Source: Tolypothrix sp. FACHB-123
Lineage (GTDB): Bacteria > Cyanobacteriota > Cyanobacteriia > Cyanobacteriales > Nostocaceae
DNA length: 50,359 bases
Assembly: GCF_014697075.1 (NCBI RefSeq)
Contig: NZ_JACJRE010000053.1
Span: forward strand, 1 to 50,359
Reading direction: 5' to 3'
Every line of letters begins with the position of its first letter. Positions within the stretch are counted from its first letter, which is position 1. The position numbers were made by a program, and so were the translations under genes. Below are positions 8,948 through 18,540 of the stretch, piece after piece. The notes below the pieces were generated by a model that did no database searches, had not been told where the DNA came from, and saw only the letters and a list, made by a program, of their open reading frames with translations.

Positions 8948-9460
8948 ATGTCACTGGAAAATCCAAGTCCTTTAGCGATCGCACTCACCCTGTGGAATAT
9001 TGGGTTGGTGTCTGAGCAGAACCTAATCGCTTGGGCTGATGCTCAGATTCTGGCGATTGAAAAGCCTGCTGATGATTTACTGGAAATTGCCACTAAAGGT
9101 GCGAAAGTGTGCCTCAAAAAAGGGTTGATTGAAACGCTTCCAATTGCCCTTGGCTACTCAGAGGAATTTTTTATTCGAGCTTATTTGTTGGATATCGAAT
9201 GCGATGGCGGCAGCCACTCCTTTCAGGAGTATCGCGCAACAAAATCCTTCATCGCTTGGGTTGCTCACAACTGCTGTGGGAGTACGGAAACCCCCGAAGC
9301 TTTACTAGGGTATCATCTAGAACACTTATACTGTGATTGTGAGGATGTTGATGCTGCGATCGCAATGCTACGGGTTGAACTTCCAAAAATCATGCCTCGT
9401 TGTGAATCCTTTGCTACTATGTTTTTGGAGCAAGTCTCTGGGTTAGAGCTATGCATTTAA
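8948..9460 (+). CDS. Hypothetical protein upstream of a SUKH gene
   Basis: A 170-aa soluble protein of unknown family, mostly helical. ATG 8948 follows AGGAG very closely; GTG 8939 and GTG 8930 are in-frame alternatives. Part of residues 89-99 (around SHSFQEYRA) comes from an in-frame fragment of the palindromic repeat. Its last 10 bases overlap the start of the SUKH gene, so the two are translationally coupled and probably act together. Confidence 0.6.
   Translation: MSLENPSPLAIALTLWNIGLVSEQNLIAWADAQILAIEKPADDLLEIATKGAKVCLKKGLIETLPIALGYSEEFFIRAYLLDIECDGGSHSFQEYRATKSFIAWVAHNCCGSTETPEALLGYHLEHLYCDCEDVDAAIAMLRVELPKIMPRCESFATMFLEQVSGLELCI
9206..9234. repeat. Half copy of the palindromic repeat inside a CDS
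   Basis: ACTCCTTT-CA-GGAGTATCGCG matches the hairpin arm ACTCCTTTGGAGTATCGCG of the repeat at 4453-4513 except for two extra loop bases. It sits in frame in the 170-aa gene. Confidence 0.6.
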
Positions 9461-10185
9461 CCGCCCATCAAACTGCAATGATTGAAGTTGCTAGGGAGAT
9501 TCGTTTGGCGTTAGATCGCTTGAAATACCTCGATCCAGATGGAATGTGTTTGACAATAGACTTAAATCCACCGCTTGAATCCGTGGCGATTCTAAAAGCA
9601 TTGGAAATTCAGCTACCAAAAGCCTATGCTGCTTTTTTGCTAGAGGTGGGAAATGGAGGGTGTTGGGATTGTGCCGAGCGAGACTGTTGGATGACAATTG
9701 ATGAAATCATACAGCATAATTGTGCTGAGTTATGGCATCAGTCACCGCCTGATTTCGTTCGTCAATTTCTGGCAACAGGAAAACAATCTGATGCAGTCGA
9801 GTTACCCTATCTCCTGAAAATTAACGCCCTTCCTGGACTATTACGAATTGGGTTGTATCCTCCAGAACAAGAGACTTACGGGTTGTTTCTGACACAAGAA
9901 GGACATGAAGTGAAAATTCAAATCTGCTTACAACCGTTGTTGACTTATGTTGTGATGGAACGCTATACACCGAAGCAATGGTTACAAATGCATCTCAATT
10001 TTTTAAATAATGAGATTTATGAAATTGAAAAATCGATCTCAATCTTGAATTCTCAGCAAAGTCCATATCTTCTTTTCCAAGGATATTTAATGGGTTTGTC
10101 CGAGGCTAGGTTGAAGCAGTTTATTGAAAATTGTCCCGCAATTCCTTTAGAAAGAAAACGAAATTTGCTAGATGAGATATGGTAG
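9451..10185 (+). CDS. SMI1/KNR4 (SUKH) family protein
   Basis: A 244-aa protein with the SUKH signature at residues 48-70: a helix ending in LPKAYAAFLLEVGNGG, followed by aromatic residues and an acidic WMTIDEII segment. SUKH domains are common immunity proteins against polymorphic nuclease toxins and also occur as general protein-binding modules. The gene overlaps the preceding gene by 10 bases. The IS-disrupted gene at 13809-16484 is a relative: both have FLLEV.NGG, NCAELW or NSAELW, and LFLTQEG.EV.IQ in the same order. No cognate toxin lies in this window. Confidence 0.8.
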   Translation: MHLTAHQTAMIEVAREIRLALDRLKYLDPDGMCLTIDLNPPLESVAILKALEIQLPKAYAAFLLEVGNGGCWDCAERDCWMTIDEIIQHNCAELWHQSPPDFVRQFLATGKQSDAVELPYLLKINALPGLLRIGLYPPEQETYGLFLTQEGHEVKIQICLQPLLTYVVMERYTPKQWLQMHLNFLNNEIYEIEKSISILNSQQSPYLLFQGYLMGLSEARLKQFIENCPAIPLERKRNLLDEIW

Positions 10186-10256
10186 ACCTAGTAAAACCAT
10201 TATAGTACTTTCTGTATAATATATCTAATAATTATTATTAGAAAATATTTGATTAT

Positions 10257-11006
10257 ATGAACCGCAAACAATTATACTGGGTAAAAGACTATACTTATGA
10301 AGCCAGACAAAAAAAGATTGGTTGGCTAAATGAAATAATTGAGTCACTACATGAGCAACCAGAATTAGGAAAATATGAAGACGATGAAGACTCAGAAGAG
10401 CTATTTACCCAGGAAACTATCACAGTTGCTCAACGTTTAATGAAATTAGTTATCCAAGAGGAGCCGAATAAACAGGATATTCGTGAATTATATATATTGC
10501 TGAAAATTTATGAACATATTCGTAACTCCGCTTGGTACGATATTTGTAAATATGTGGAAAAGTGGCATTGGGTAGTAAATATTTGGGAAACATTTCAGAA
10601 TGTAATTGAATTAGATATTTGGCATGGTTGTGAGTATCAACGTTATTCAATTAAAGAACCATTAATTGCTGAGGGTAAATTTACCATAGGTAGCTCTTAT
10701 ATCGGTCAGCCCGCTCATATTGCATTCAGATTAGAACAGAATTTAGAGAACAATCAGATTAAAATTATTTGGCAAATTCCAAATGAGACAGATATTATTG
10801 ACGAATATATTTCAGAGTCGATCGAAGGAATTATCGATGGGCTGATTAAATATTCTCATCTAGAAAATAAAGCTTTTTCATCCCTAAAAATTACTGTCTT
10901 TAATGGCAGTTATCACGAATCTATCTGTAGGGGGTTTGATTATCGTATGGCTGCTCGTATCGCTTGGAGGAATGCTTTAAAAACTGCTGAATTCATACCT
11001 CTTTAA
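10257..11006 (+). CDS. Unknown protein with an EF-G domain IV-like C-terminus
   Basis: A 249-aa protein. Residues 1-130 are helical, acidic and unrecognised. Residues 137-245 follow the layout of elongation factor G domain IV: AEGKF, then a Gly-rich loop with GQPAHI, a strand, EYISESIEGIIDGL as the long helix, then LKITVFNGSYHES and FDYRMAARIAWRNAL. EF-G carries GSYH in its tip loop, and that His is important for translocation; here it is His220. No GTPase domain is present. The assignment rests on motif order from memory and needs a profile search. The upstream region is AT-rich with TATAAT near 10216, and the gene has a lower GC content than its neighbours. Confidence 0.6.
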   Translation: MNRKQLYWVKDYTYEARQKKIGWLNEIIESLHEQPELGKYEDDEDSEELFTQETITVAQRLMKLVIQEEPNKQDIRELYILLKIYEHIRNSAWYDICKYVEKWHWVVNIWETFQNVIELDIWHGCEYQRYSIKEPLIAEGKFTIGSSYIGQPAHIAFRLEQNLENNQIKIIWQIPNETDIIDEYISESIEGIIDGLIKYSHLENKAFSSLKITVFNGSYHESICRGFDYRMAARIAWRNALKTAEFIPL

Positions 11007-11079
11007 TGGTTAAGGTTGGAGAAATTCAAGCATTTAATCATTATTACAGCATTTTTCACCTATTTGAACCAGTTGCTGG

Positions 11080-12504
11080 ATGAGAGATAAGCATGGAAAA
11101 ACCTTTGTTCTAATTGATGGATATACACTAGCGATCGCGCAAAGCGATTCAGGTGTTTTATTCTCTGGTTGCCACAGTCGCAAAGCTATAACCCGATATG
11201 ACAATTCGCTCCTAATTCAGTTTTTGGCACGTCATGCCCATCATGATACATTTTGGCAGTGCTTTCAGGCGCGTGAAATGTATGAGAATGAGGATAATCG
11301 CTTCTTTGTCAGGAATTGCCAGCAGTTGATTCGCTATCCCAGTTGGAAACTACCGCAAGTTTATCAAAATTGGGCAGTTTGGGAACTGATAGATCAGCTG
11401 TTTCAAATTCATGGCGAGTCTTACAATGAACCGATTTGTTTATGGCATCCAGGGAGTTACTATCCGATGTACGGTATTCCCTATGGAACTGCATTGAAGG
11501 TGATACAGGTTGCGCGGAATTGGAGCAATCTGCAAGAAATCGAGGGAATTGAACTGCTCAATGAAACCCAGTGGAATTTACGCTTTGCGTCTGCTGCGAG
11601 TCCTACTCACTCTTTACTAATCCCGCAGATTTTGTCTGAGATTGAGGAAGCCGCTAGTATATATCTACTATTTTTTGAAGAAAAAGCACGCTTATATACA
11701 CCCAACCAGGTTGCAGCAATTCGATATGAACTGCTGCATCAGATGGTGATCGCCAACCTACTCAACCGTGAAATCTCACCAGAAATTCTTGCTTGTCTAG
11801 TTGCTTATCCAAATCTGCAACGCTGCGTCATTCAAGCTGAAAAACTATGGCGTTATTTAGATGGTGCTTCTGTGAGCCAAGAAAAAAATAGTTTGTGTTT
11901 AGATTGGATGTTTTTTGATCCACCACTACCTCAACCTGACTTTCATCAGCTTTGCTTACAGCATTTTCAAAAAGCAAAATTGCAATACCCCTATACGATT
12001 CCCTTTGAAGCCGATGGGAAGCAATATCGGCTGGTGACAGGAAGTGTACATCACAATGCGATCGGCTTGTTGACGGTTTTAGAAATTACGATGCCGATAA
12101 ATGCGAATGCCTTATTTACCAACGTGAATGAGCCGACGTACCTAGAGTTAGTTGTCTGGGCTGCGCTGGAATCCTGCTTACCTCCCATCGAAGATTGGGA
12201 AATGTCTGTTGATTGGAGAGGAAGAGAAGATGAGTTGGTAACTTTAGGAACAGATCCTTCCTTACCAAAAGCTGAGTTTTTCTTGAACTGTTTAGCATCT
12301 CACCTGGCAAGACTCTGGCAAAATGGGGAGCGAACGGTGTTGAAAAAAGGATTGCTCCCTTTGCAAAGTTATTTCCCAAAGGAAACCTACTTTCTCTACT
12401 GTCGAGGTCAGATGCTACTATCCGGGGAACTGCGATTTCACTATGGGGAATGGTTTGATGGGGGCTTTCTCCGGCTTTTTCGGGCAGAACAAGGGGAGTC
12501 ATGA
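11080..12504 (+). CDS. Large hypothetical protein
   Basis: A 474-aa soluble protein of unknown function. Residues 235-280 hold LQRCVIQAEKLW and then LCLDWMFF, matching the pair CVHAAECLW / VSLDWMMF of the 223-aa protein at 4201-4872. The C-terminal third is rich in Trp and acidic residues. No signal peptide or membrane segment is visible. It lies on the same strand as the beta-propeller gene, 163 bp upstream of it. Confidence 0.6.
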   Translation: MRDKHGKTFVLIDGYTLAIAQSDSGVLFSGCHSRKAITRYDNSLLIQFLARHAHHDTFWQCFQAREMYENEDNRFFVRNCQQLIRYPSWKLPQVYQNWAVWELIDQLFQIHGESYNEPICLWHPGSYYPMYGIPYGTALKVIQVARNWSNLQEIEGIELLNETQWNLRFASAASPTHSLLIPQILSEIEEAASIYLLFFEEKARLYTPNQVAAIRYELLHQMVIANLLNREISPEILACLVAYPNLQRCVIQAEKLWRYLDGASVSQEKNSLCLDWMFFDPPLPQPDFHQLCLQHFQKAKLQYPYTIPFEADGKQYRLVTGSVHHNAIGLLTVLEITMPINANALFTNVNEPTYLELVVWAALESCLPPIEDWEMSVDWRGREDELVTLGTDPSLPKAEFFLNCLASHLARLWQNGERTVLKKGLLPLQSYFPKETYFLYCRGQMLLSGELRFHYGEWFDGGFLRLFRAEQGES

Positions 12505-12667
12505 TTAATAATTAGAGATGTTTCTGGAATAATCAGAATATACGTTGCTGAATGGAAATATGATTCCGCCGGATTTTGGATAGAGCCTCCAGGCTTTCAG
12601 AAAATATTTCATAGCTGGATTTAGCAAAGCCGAAAAATTAATGGCGATGGCTAGGAGGGCAAGGTGT

Positions 12668-13717
12668 ATGGATTGCAAAGCACTAATTTACGACGCGGTA
12701 AGGAAACAGGCGATCGCACCAATATACCCTCATTCTTTGGTGAAGTGGGATATTTCCCAACAACCCCGGATAATTGGACAAATCGAGTTACCCTATGATT
12801 TTGAATCAGTACCAAGTATTGTTTTGTTACCGGATGGGGAAAGGTTTGCTGTGGCTCCTTCTGAGGTTACGCCAGAATTTGGGATTGAGATTCGTCGCTG
12901 GGATGATTTTTCCGTTTTGCAACGAGTTGACTTACCCCATGCACCCTATGAGGAGAATTCCCAGGAGGATGAGTATTATGGACATGGTAAATGTACTCAT
13001 ATTTCCTGGTTGGGATTAACACCTTGCCAGGGCTATTTATTGGTTGGTGAGGGTTGGGGAGATATTTATCTAGTTAATTTAGAAAGCGGTGAGCAGATTC
13101 GTTGGTTGCGTCGTTGGCGAGATTATAATGCTGCTTTTGCCATCGATCCACAAATGCAGTTTCTCATTGTTAATTCTGTAGACATGGATGAGTCCCATCA
13201 ATTTTACAGAATTGACAGTATGCTTGAGGATAAATTGACCTATTTGGGGGAATATTCAGGTGGTGTGCGTTGTCATCGTGGCGGCTTGAGTTTTAGCCCA
13301 GATGGTCAGCGTCTGGCTTATACTGCATATCGATATCAAGGTGTTGATTTGTTAAGTTTTCGGCTTGAACGCTCGATATTAAGCACTTTATCCCCGCAAA
13401 CGCAGGAACCACTCCATGAAATATGGAAAAAATGGGAAAAATCGTCACAATATCGGGCGAAAATGTGGGGTCAATTCTTTCGGTTGTACCATGACCATGA
13501 TGGATTAAATCCTTGGCAAAGTGATATCGTTTGGCTGGATAACAACAGCTTATTATGTGGTGTAGGGCAAATTCTGGCAGTGCTGTCAGCTCAGACAGGG
13601 GAAATAATAAAAACCTATGACGTGGATGCAGTGGTTAATACTTTGGTGTTTGACTACACATCTTTCCAAGCTATTGTTGCCACCAAGCAAGGGATAAAAG
13701 TTGTTGCGATCGCCTAA
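12668..13717 (+). CDS. WD40-like beta-propeller protein
   Basis: A 349-aa protein with repeated four-stranded blade patterns typical of WD40/YVTN propellers, such as FSPDGQRLAYTAY, GDIYLVNLESGEQIRWL and ILAVLSAQTGEIIKTYDVDA. No signal peptide is present. ATG 12668 is preferred over ATG 12641 because AGGAGG at 12653-12658 sits nine bases before it, and because the truncated partial copy at 19754-19936 begins with the same MxCKxLIYD sequence. Propellers are usually protein-binding platforms. The partner is unknown. Confidence 0.7.
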   Translation: MDCKALIYDAVRKQAIAPIYPHSLVKWDISQQPRIIGQIELPYDFESVPSIVLLPDGERFAVAPSEVTPEFGIEIRRWDDFSVLQRVDLPHAPYEENSQEDEYYGHGKCTHISWLGLTPCQGYLLVGEGWGDIYLVNLESGEQIRWLRRWRDYNAAFAIDPQMQFLIVNSVDMDESHQFYRIDSMLEDKLTYLGEYSGGVRCHRGGLSFSPDGQRLAYTAYRYQGVDLLSFRLERSILSTLSPQTQEPLHEIWKKWEKSSQYRAKMWGQFFRLYHDHDGLNPWQSDIVWLDNNSLLCGVGQILAVLSAQTGEIIKTYDVDAVVNTLVFDYTSFQAIVATKQGIKVVAIA

Positions 13718-14377
13718 TCAATATAGCGGGAAAACCCATGATAAAAAGATACAAGATCGTGAAGACATAACTGGCGGTGATTGAGATGCGTGTTTTCGAG
13801 GTGAGTGGATGTGGGAAGTTGAATATCTGAATGCAGAGTTACTCGATCTCAAACTTTGGGGTGAAGGTTGTAGCCTGTATCAGATTCGCTCCTTCGGTGA
13901 TGATGAGATTTGCTTGATTCAAACGGACGATAGCTGGCAAGTTGTTTATACCGAGCGTGGTGCGGTTCAACAGCTGCTGTTTGAATTTACGGATGAGGCG
14001 GAAGCTTGTAAGTTTATGTATCGGGAGATTAAGAGAATCAAGCATCCCCATCTTGTGGGACTATTTCCGACTGATGCTGAGGCAGAGCAATTCTGTCAGG
14101 TGTTGACTCAGTTACAAATTCAGTTCTCTCACGACGCGAAAGGAAGGGTGAGGGTGTACGATCGAGACATTTTTACAGTGGAGCGTCATTTCGGTTGCCA
14201 ATTACCTCTGCGAAAATGGTTAAGCGTTCCTGAACGAATTCACGTCACCCTCGCTCGATTGCGAAAATTCGATCCATACAATCGCTATGCCCAAATCACG
14301 ACTAATCCGCCAATTGGTTCTGAAACAAAGTTGAGCGCGTTAGAAGCACAACATGGAATTAAACTACCTGACGTTTA

Positions 14378-15827
14378 CAATACTGTAGCCAAATTACGAG
14401 GGTTCAACGGCTGTAGAAGCATTGTGAATACGACCAAGAGAGGTAAGCTTGGCAAAAATTTGGGATAATAAAATAGGCTCTGGTGGTTCTGGAAGCATTT
14501 TTAACATTTCCCGAACATATCGAAAACCACGACAATAAGCCAGAAGATCAACAATGCCAGAGCCAGGATTATCTTGACGGAACTGAGCTAGAAGATAATG
14601 AGATAAATTGACCATAAAAAATGAAAGGTTGACAGCATTAGTCACAGCAGTTTGACCCCTGTTCATGAAATCTTCCAATCCCCAAAATTGTTTGGCATCA
14701 CGAAAATTAAATTCGATTTGGAAGCGCAGTTTATAGTAGTCGATTATTTTCTCGTATGATAAACTTAGGTCACTAGAAAACAAAATTACGTGACTGCGAT
14801 CATCTGTTTTCAGATTGGTTTTTACCAAAATCACTACATTCAGAGGCTGGGCAAATTCTTTGTGCAGTAAAGTAGCTTGATAAGTATCTGTTTGGATATC
14901 TTCTTCAATACTACTTTGATGCAAATATTCCCCAGGAATATTACGCCAGTCCAGCTTATCACCGTATTTACGACGAGAACGATGATTGGGGTCAGAATGT
15001 TGGTAAGGTATATATAATGCAGAATCGTGGCGCAACTTGGAAATTATGTGTAACTTTACCTGCCTAGCCATCTGCAAAGCATTATTGTTCCCAAAGTGAC
15101 CATCTACGACTAAGTAAGTGAGAGGAAGAAAGTTAGCTATTAACTTAAATAGCTCATTAATCATCTTCTGAATTCTTAGTAATTCAGCTGTAAAAATCAC
15201 CTCCTGTTTATTTTTGTTCTTACTTCCTTTTGGTCGTCCGCGCCCACGTTTTTCTTGTGGTTTTATTTCTGGGCTTGGTGAGACAATACTTTTTTCTACA
15301 TCGCTCTTGATTACCTGTTCTATCTGAATCGGAAATGAGTGTCTTTTTTGAACACTGACTAATGATAATGTAAAGAAAGAAAGACCCGTTATTGGTTTAC
15401 TTATTAGACTGGAAAAGAACCTATCTAATCCATAGGTTTTTTTCCCGGCTTTGCTTATTACTACTTCGTCTCCTGCCAACAAATAAACATCATTTGGGCA
15501 AAACAAATGCCGTTGAAAAAACACCCACAACACCGTTGCCCACGGTATGACTGTACGAAAGAATCTGATTACCGACCGATAACTACCACCACTAAGCGTC
15601 CAACGCGAAATTCCCAACATCGTTACTCGCCCACTCATGGCTAACATCGCCATAATGATCTGGCTTAATTGTCGCATCGTCGTCACTTTTATTTCTGGTA
15701 GCAGGCATTGCAACAGTGCTAGTATGTCAAACATCGGCTGTGTGTGGCTTTCGAGTTGTTGTTTTGGAAGACTATAACTCTACTACATCAGCCCTCTTTT
15801 TATACTCTTTTTTTGGCTACAGTATTG
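14378..15827 (-). mobile_element. IS4-superfamily insertion sequence, 1450 bp
   Basis: Perfect 16-bp terminal inverted repeats CAATACTGTAGCCAAA lie at 14378-14393 and 15812-15827. They are flanked by a 5-bp target duplication GTTTA (14373-14377 and 15828-15832). One transposase gene fills the element on the minus strand. A 5-bp duplication fits the ISH3 or IS1634 branches better than IS701 (4 bp); the exact family is not certain. The intact ends, intact duplication and intact transposase frame point to a recent insertion. Confidence 0.95.
14394..15734 (-). CDS. IS4-superfamily DDE transposase
   Basis: A 446-aa transposase. The first catalytic Asp lies in LLAGDEVVISKAGKKTYGLD and the second in YLVVDGHFGNN. 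The signature Y-(2)-R-(3)-E-(6)-K is present in YYKLRFQIEFNFRDAK, followed by WGLEDF. A basic insert with a Lys/Arg/Gly-rich AT-hook-like segment (residues about 185-200) lies between D1 and D2. The stop codon abuts the left inverted repeat. The frame is intact, so the protein is probably active. Confidence 0.95.
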   Translation of the reverse strand: MFDILALLQCLLPEIKVTTMRQLSQIIMAMLAMSGRVTMLGISRWTLSGGSYRSVIRFFRTVIPWATVLWVFFQRHLFCPNDVYLLAGDEVVISKAGKKTYGLDRFFSSLISKPITGLSFFTLSLVSVQKRHSFPIQIEQVIKSDVEKSIVSPSPEIKPQEKRGRGRPKGSKNKNKQEVIFTAELLRIQKMINELFKLIANFLPLTYLVVDGHFGNNNALQMARQVKLHIISKLRHDSALYIPYQHSDPNHRSRRKYGDKLDWRNIPGEYLHQSSIEEDIQTDTYQATLLHKEFAQPLNVVILVKTNLKTDDRSHVILFSSDLSLSYEKIIDYYKLRFQIEFNFRDAKQFWGLEDFMNRGQTAVTNAVNLSFFMVNLSHYLLAQFRQDNPGSGIVDLLAYCRGFRYVREMLKMLPEPPEPILLSQIFAKLTSLGRIHNASTAVEPS

Positions 15828-16519
15828 GTTTACAGAACGTTTTTGCTAGAAGTCTGCAATGGTGGCAATTGGGAACGGCTAGGACATTACTGGTCGGCTG
15901 AGGACGTTATGGCGAACAATTCTGCTGAACTATGGAATCAGCCTTTACCTGAGTTCCTCGCACAGTTGAAAGCGGCAAAGTTGGGGGATTGGCTCAAAAA
16001 TCCAGGAAATCGGCAATATCCAGGGTTGTTACGAATTGTCGATTGGGATAATCCTGTGCGCGATTTGTTTCTCACCCAGGAAGGATACGAGGTTGAAATT
16101 CAGGGGGATTGGATTCGTTTTTGTGAGTTTTCCCCAGAACAATGGCTCAAGGATTTTCTAGATGATATTCAATATGGGTTATCTACAATTGAAGGATTAC
16201 TGGCTTTTCTTCGCTCTGGGGAATTAATTCGAGATTATCCATACTTTCATTCGGTGAATTTTGCCAGACTCCTTGCAGAAACCATCGGACTTAATATCGA
16301 TCCTGAACTCACAAATGAGCAAGTGAGGATGAGCGATGAAATAGATTATAAAATCAACCAATGGCGAATTGAGAATATGGGTAAGATGCGGTACAACTTT
16401 AGGTTTAATGCGGAACAAGCTGAGATGCGAACACAACGAATTTTAGAAAGGTTGGAGTACATATATAATATACTGTATCCCTAAATTACACATCATTTGG
16501 AGAAAAATTCTTACTTTAC

Positions 16520-16933
16520 CTAATCATCTGCCAAATATTCTTTCACAGATTCAATAATAGGATTCATATTATCATTATTTGCTTCCAATTTAGAAATAAG
16601 TAAAACCCTATCTTTTATACCCAACTGATAAATAATTAAAGCTAAATAGTATTCCCAGTCTAATTGTCTGCGCTGGGCAATTCCATTATATAAATCTCTC
16701 TCTGGTGGATTATATGCAATCTCAAGTAAGATATCTAAGGTGTGTATTACTTCCTGTTCTTCAATCCAAGCAGAGATATATTCTTCTTCCTTGTCAATCT
16801 CTTGATTTTGCTTTTCCCACTCATATCTATTCCTTTGAAATTCACTGCCAAAACCTGCAAAAATTTCTGGACTAACAGGTGCTGCTAATTCCGCTAAAAA
16901 TTCTAGAATTTGTTCCTTGCTTAGTTTTATCAT
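16520..16933 (-). CDS. Small hypothetical protein
   Basis: A 137-aa acidic, helical protein from ATG 16933; TTG 16948 would add five residues. An acidic stretch EIDKEEEYISAWIEEQE lies in the middle. No family is recognised. It is the last gene of a minus-strand series running from 20991 to 16520 and converges with the interrupted SUKH gene. Confidence 0.55.
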   Translation of the reverse strand: MIKLSKEQILEFLAELAAPVSPEIFAGFGSEFQRNRYEWEKQNQEIDKEEEYISAWIEEQEVIHTLDILLEIAYNPPERDLYNGIAQRRQLDWEYYLALIIYQLGIKDRVLLISKLEANNDNMNPIIESVKEYLADD

Positions 16934-16966
16934 TTGAGAAAATATCAATCTTTAAAATTACATTAA

Positions 16967-17284
16967 TTATCCAAAATCATATTCATAGAATGTCGTATCT
17001 GTTGTTTGAAATACCTGGATTATACGTTCTATCCTCTCGCTCATAAAAGCTAAATCTTCTTGTTCTAAAGTATAAGAATGTAAACAAATCAATTCCTCTA
17101 CAATTTTAGGAACATCTTTTACTGATACGACATTTAAAGACCCATCATGAAAATGGCTAATAAATTGTAACCCAAGACACTTACAAGCAGGCAACCAAAA
17201 TTGATAAAATATTTCGCTAGTTGCAACAGGAATCACCTCATAATTCCCGGTATTAATTTGGAGAATTCCCATTTCTATTGTCAT
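16967..17284 (-). CDS. Small hypothetical protein
   Basis: About 105 aa from ATG 17284, the first ATG after the end of the WG gene upstream. The frame stays open to 17395, inside the WG gene, so a longer form is possible. The sequence (MTIEMGILQ, then FYQFWLPACKCLGL, then HFHDGSLN) has no recognised motif. It is 33 bp upstream of the 137-aa gene and probably co-transcribed with it. An immunity-type role is a guess from context. Confidence 0.5.
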   Translation of the reverse strand: MTIEMGILQINTGNYEVIPVATSEIFYQFWLPACKCLGLQFISHFHDGSLNVVSVKDVPKIVEELICLHSYTLEQEDLAFMSERIERIIQVFQTTDTTFYEYDFG

Positions 17285-17333
17285 CTCATTATCTCGTAAT
17301 ATTTCAGACTCAAATCTATTGAAAATTATATAA

Positions 17334-18476
17334 TTACTGGGTTGGTTGCCAAATATATTTACCAGTGCGATCGATATATCCAAATTTTTCTCCAACTTGC
17401 ACTTCTGCTAACCCATTAGAGAAAGAATAAGCACTATCAAACTGTGGTGCGATCGCTAATTTTCCAGTGCGATCGATATATCCCCATTTACCTCCAATTT
17501 GTACATCTGCTAATCCCTCGGAGAAATAACCAATCTTATCAAACTGTGGTGCGATCACTCGTTTTCCTGTACGGTCAATATATCCCGATTTTCCGCCAAC
17601 TATTACTTGCGCTAACCCATTCTCAAAAAGCCAAGTCATATCAAACTGGGGTTTAATGACTAATTTACCAGTGCGGTCAATATATCCCCATTTACCTCCA
17701 ATTTGAACTGCTGCTAAATCTTCATAAAATGACCAAGCTGCATCAAATTGAGGTTTGATGATTAATTTACCTTTTGGATTAATAAATCCCCATTTTTTAC
17801 CAACTTGTACTACTGCTAACCCCTTAGAAAATGACCAAGCAGTATCAAACTGAGGTTTAATTACCAATTTACCTTTGTTATCAACGAATCCCCATTTTTT
17901 ACCAATTTGAACTGCTGCTAACCCCTCAAAGAATGACCAAGCACTGTCAAATTGAGGTTTGATGGCTAATTTATCCTTATTATCAACGAATCCCCATTTT
18001 TTACCGATAGCAACCAAAGCAAAACCATTGACCAAATATTCAAGATTATCAAACTGTGGTTTAACCACAAACTTACCATTACTGTCTATGATTCCCCACT
18101 TTTTATCAACTTCGACTTTAGCAAACCCATTCAAGAAGCGATCGCCATCATCAAACTGTGGCTTGATGACCAATTTACCTGTGTGGTCAATATACCCCCA
18201 TTTCCCACCGACTTGGACTTGAGCTAATCCCTCATAAAACGACGAAGCATAATCAAACTGGGGTTTAACTACTAATTTCCCAGTGCGATCAATATATCCA
18301 TATTTCCCGTTGATTTTTACATCCCATAATTGGGGTAATGAATTCTCTTTTGCAGACTTAACTGTGATAGAAGATATTGATTGATAAGTATCACTAGATA
18401 TAGATGGAGTTGAAAACAATGTTATCCCAGTTATTGCTACTAGCAAAATCAAGGTATGGTGAATATGAGATTTCAT
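17334..18476 (-). CDS. WG-repeat protein, exported
   Basis: A 380-aa protein with an N-terminal signal peptide (hydrophobic residues 8-24). Nine full WG repeats and one partial repeat of 34 residues follow, each like KWGYIDRTGKLVIKPQFD followed by an aromatic/Gly segment ending in GLAAVQIG. WG repeats form a beta-rich solenoid or propeller of unknown ligand. A second WG protein (23624-24667) lies on the other strand with a different repeat consensus, so the two are old paralogues rather than a recent duplication. Confidence 0.9.
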   Translation of the reverse strand: MKSHIHHTLILLVAITGITLFSTPSISSDTYQSISSITVKSAKENSLPQLWDVKINGKYGYIDRTGKLVVKPQFDYASSFYEGLAQVQVGGKWGYIDHTGKLVIKPQFDDGDRFLNGFAKVEVDKKWGIIDSNGKFVVKPQFDNLEYLVNGFALVAIGKKWGFVDNKDKLAIKPQFDSAWSFFEGLAAVQIGKKWGFVDNKGKLVIKPQFDTAWSFSKGLAVVQVGKKWGFINPKGKLIIKPQFDAAWSFYEDLAAVQIGGKWGYIDRTGKLVIKPQFDMTWLFENGLAQVIVGGKSGYIDRTGKRVIAPQFDKIGYFSEGLADVQIGGKWGYIDRTGKLAIAPQFDSAYSFSNGLAEVQVGEKFGYIDRTGKYIWQPTQ

Positions 18477-18540
18477 ATTTGTGACTTCATAAGTAGTAAT
18501 GTCACTTATCCATAACTCAAAACTAGCTTAATTGTCATCC

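Larger units (their letters stand above)
13809..16484 (+). pseudogene. SUKH-domain gene interrupted by an insertion sequence
   Basis: Two coding halves, 13809-14377 and 15833-16484, flank the IS at 14378-15827. Joining them after removal of the IS and one GTTTA copy gives a continuous 406-codon frame reading LPDVYRTFLLEVCNGG across the junction, the SUKH core also seen in the gene at 9451. The N-terminal 165 residues form a separate domain with WQVVYTERG and a following Phe-rich acidic helix. As it stands, the left half would read into the IS and stop at 14468, and the right half has no start of its own, so the gene is inactive unless the IS excises. Confidence 0.9.

Noticed and set aside
14378-14468. 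C-terminal tail of the left SUKH half
   Set aside because: These codons come from the IS left end, not from the gene.
15744-15832. Start of an apparently complete 246-aa protein within the IS
   Set aside because: The first 29 residues are IS end sequence read through in frame; the real protein is the right half of the disrupted SUKH gene.
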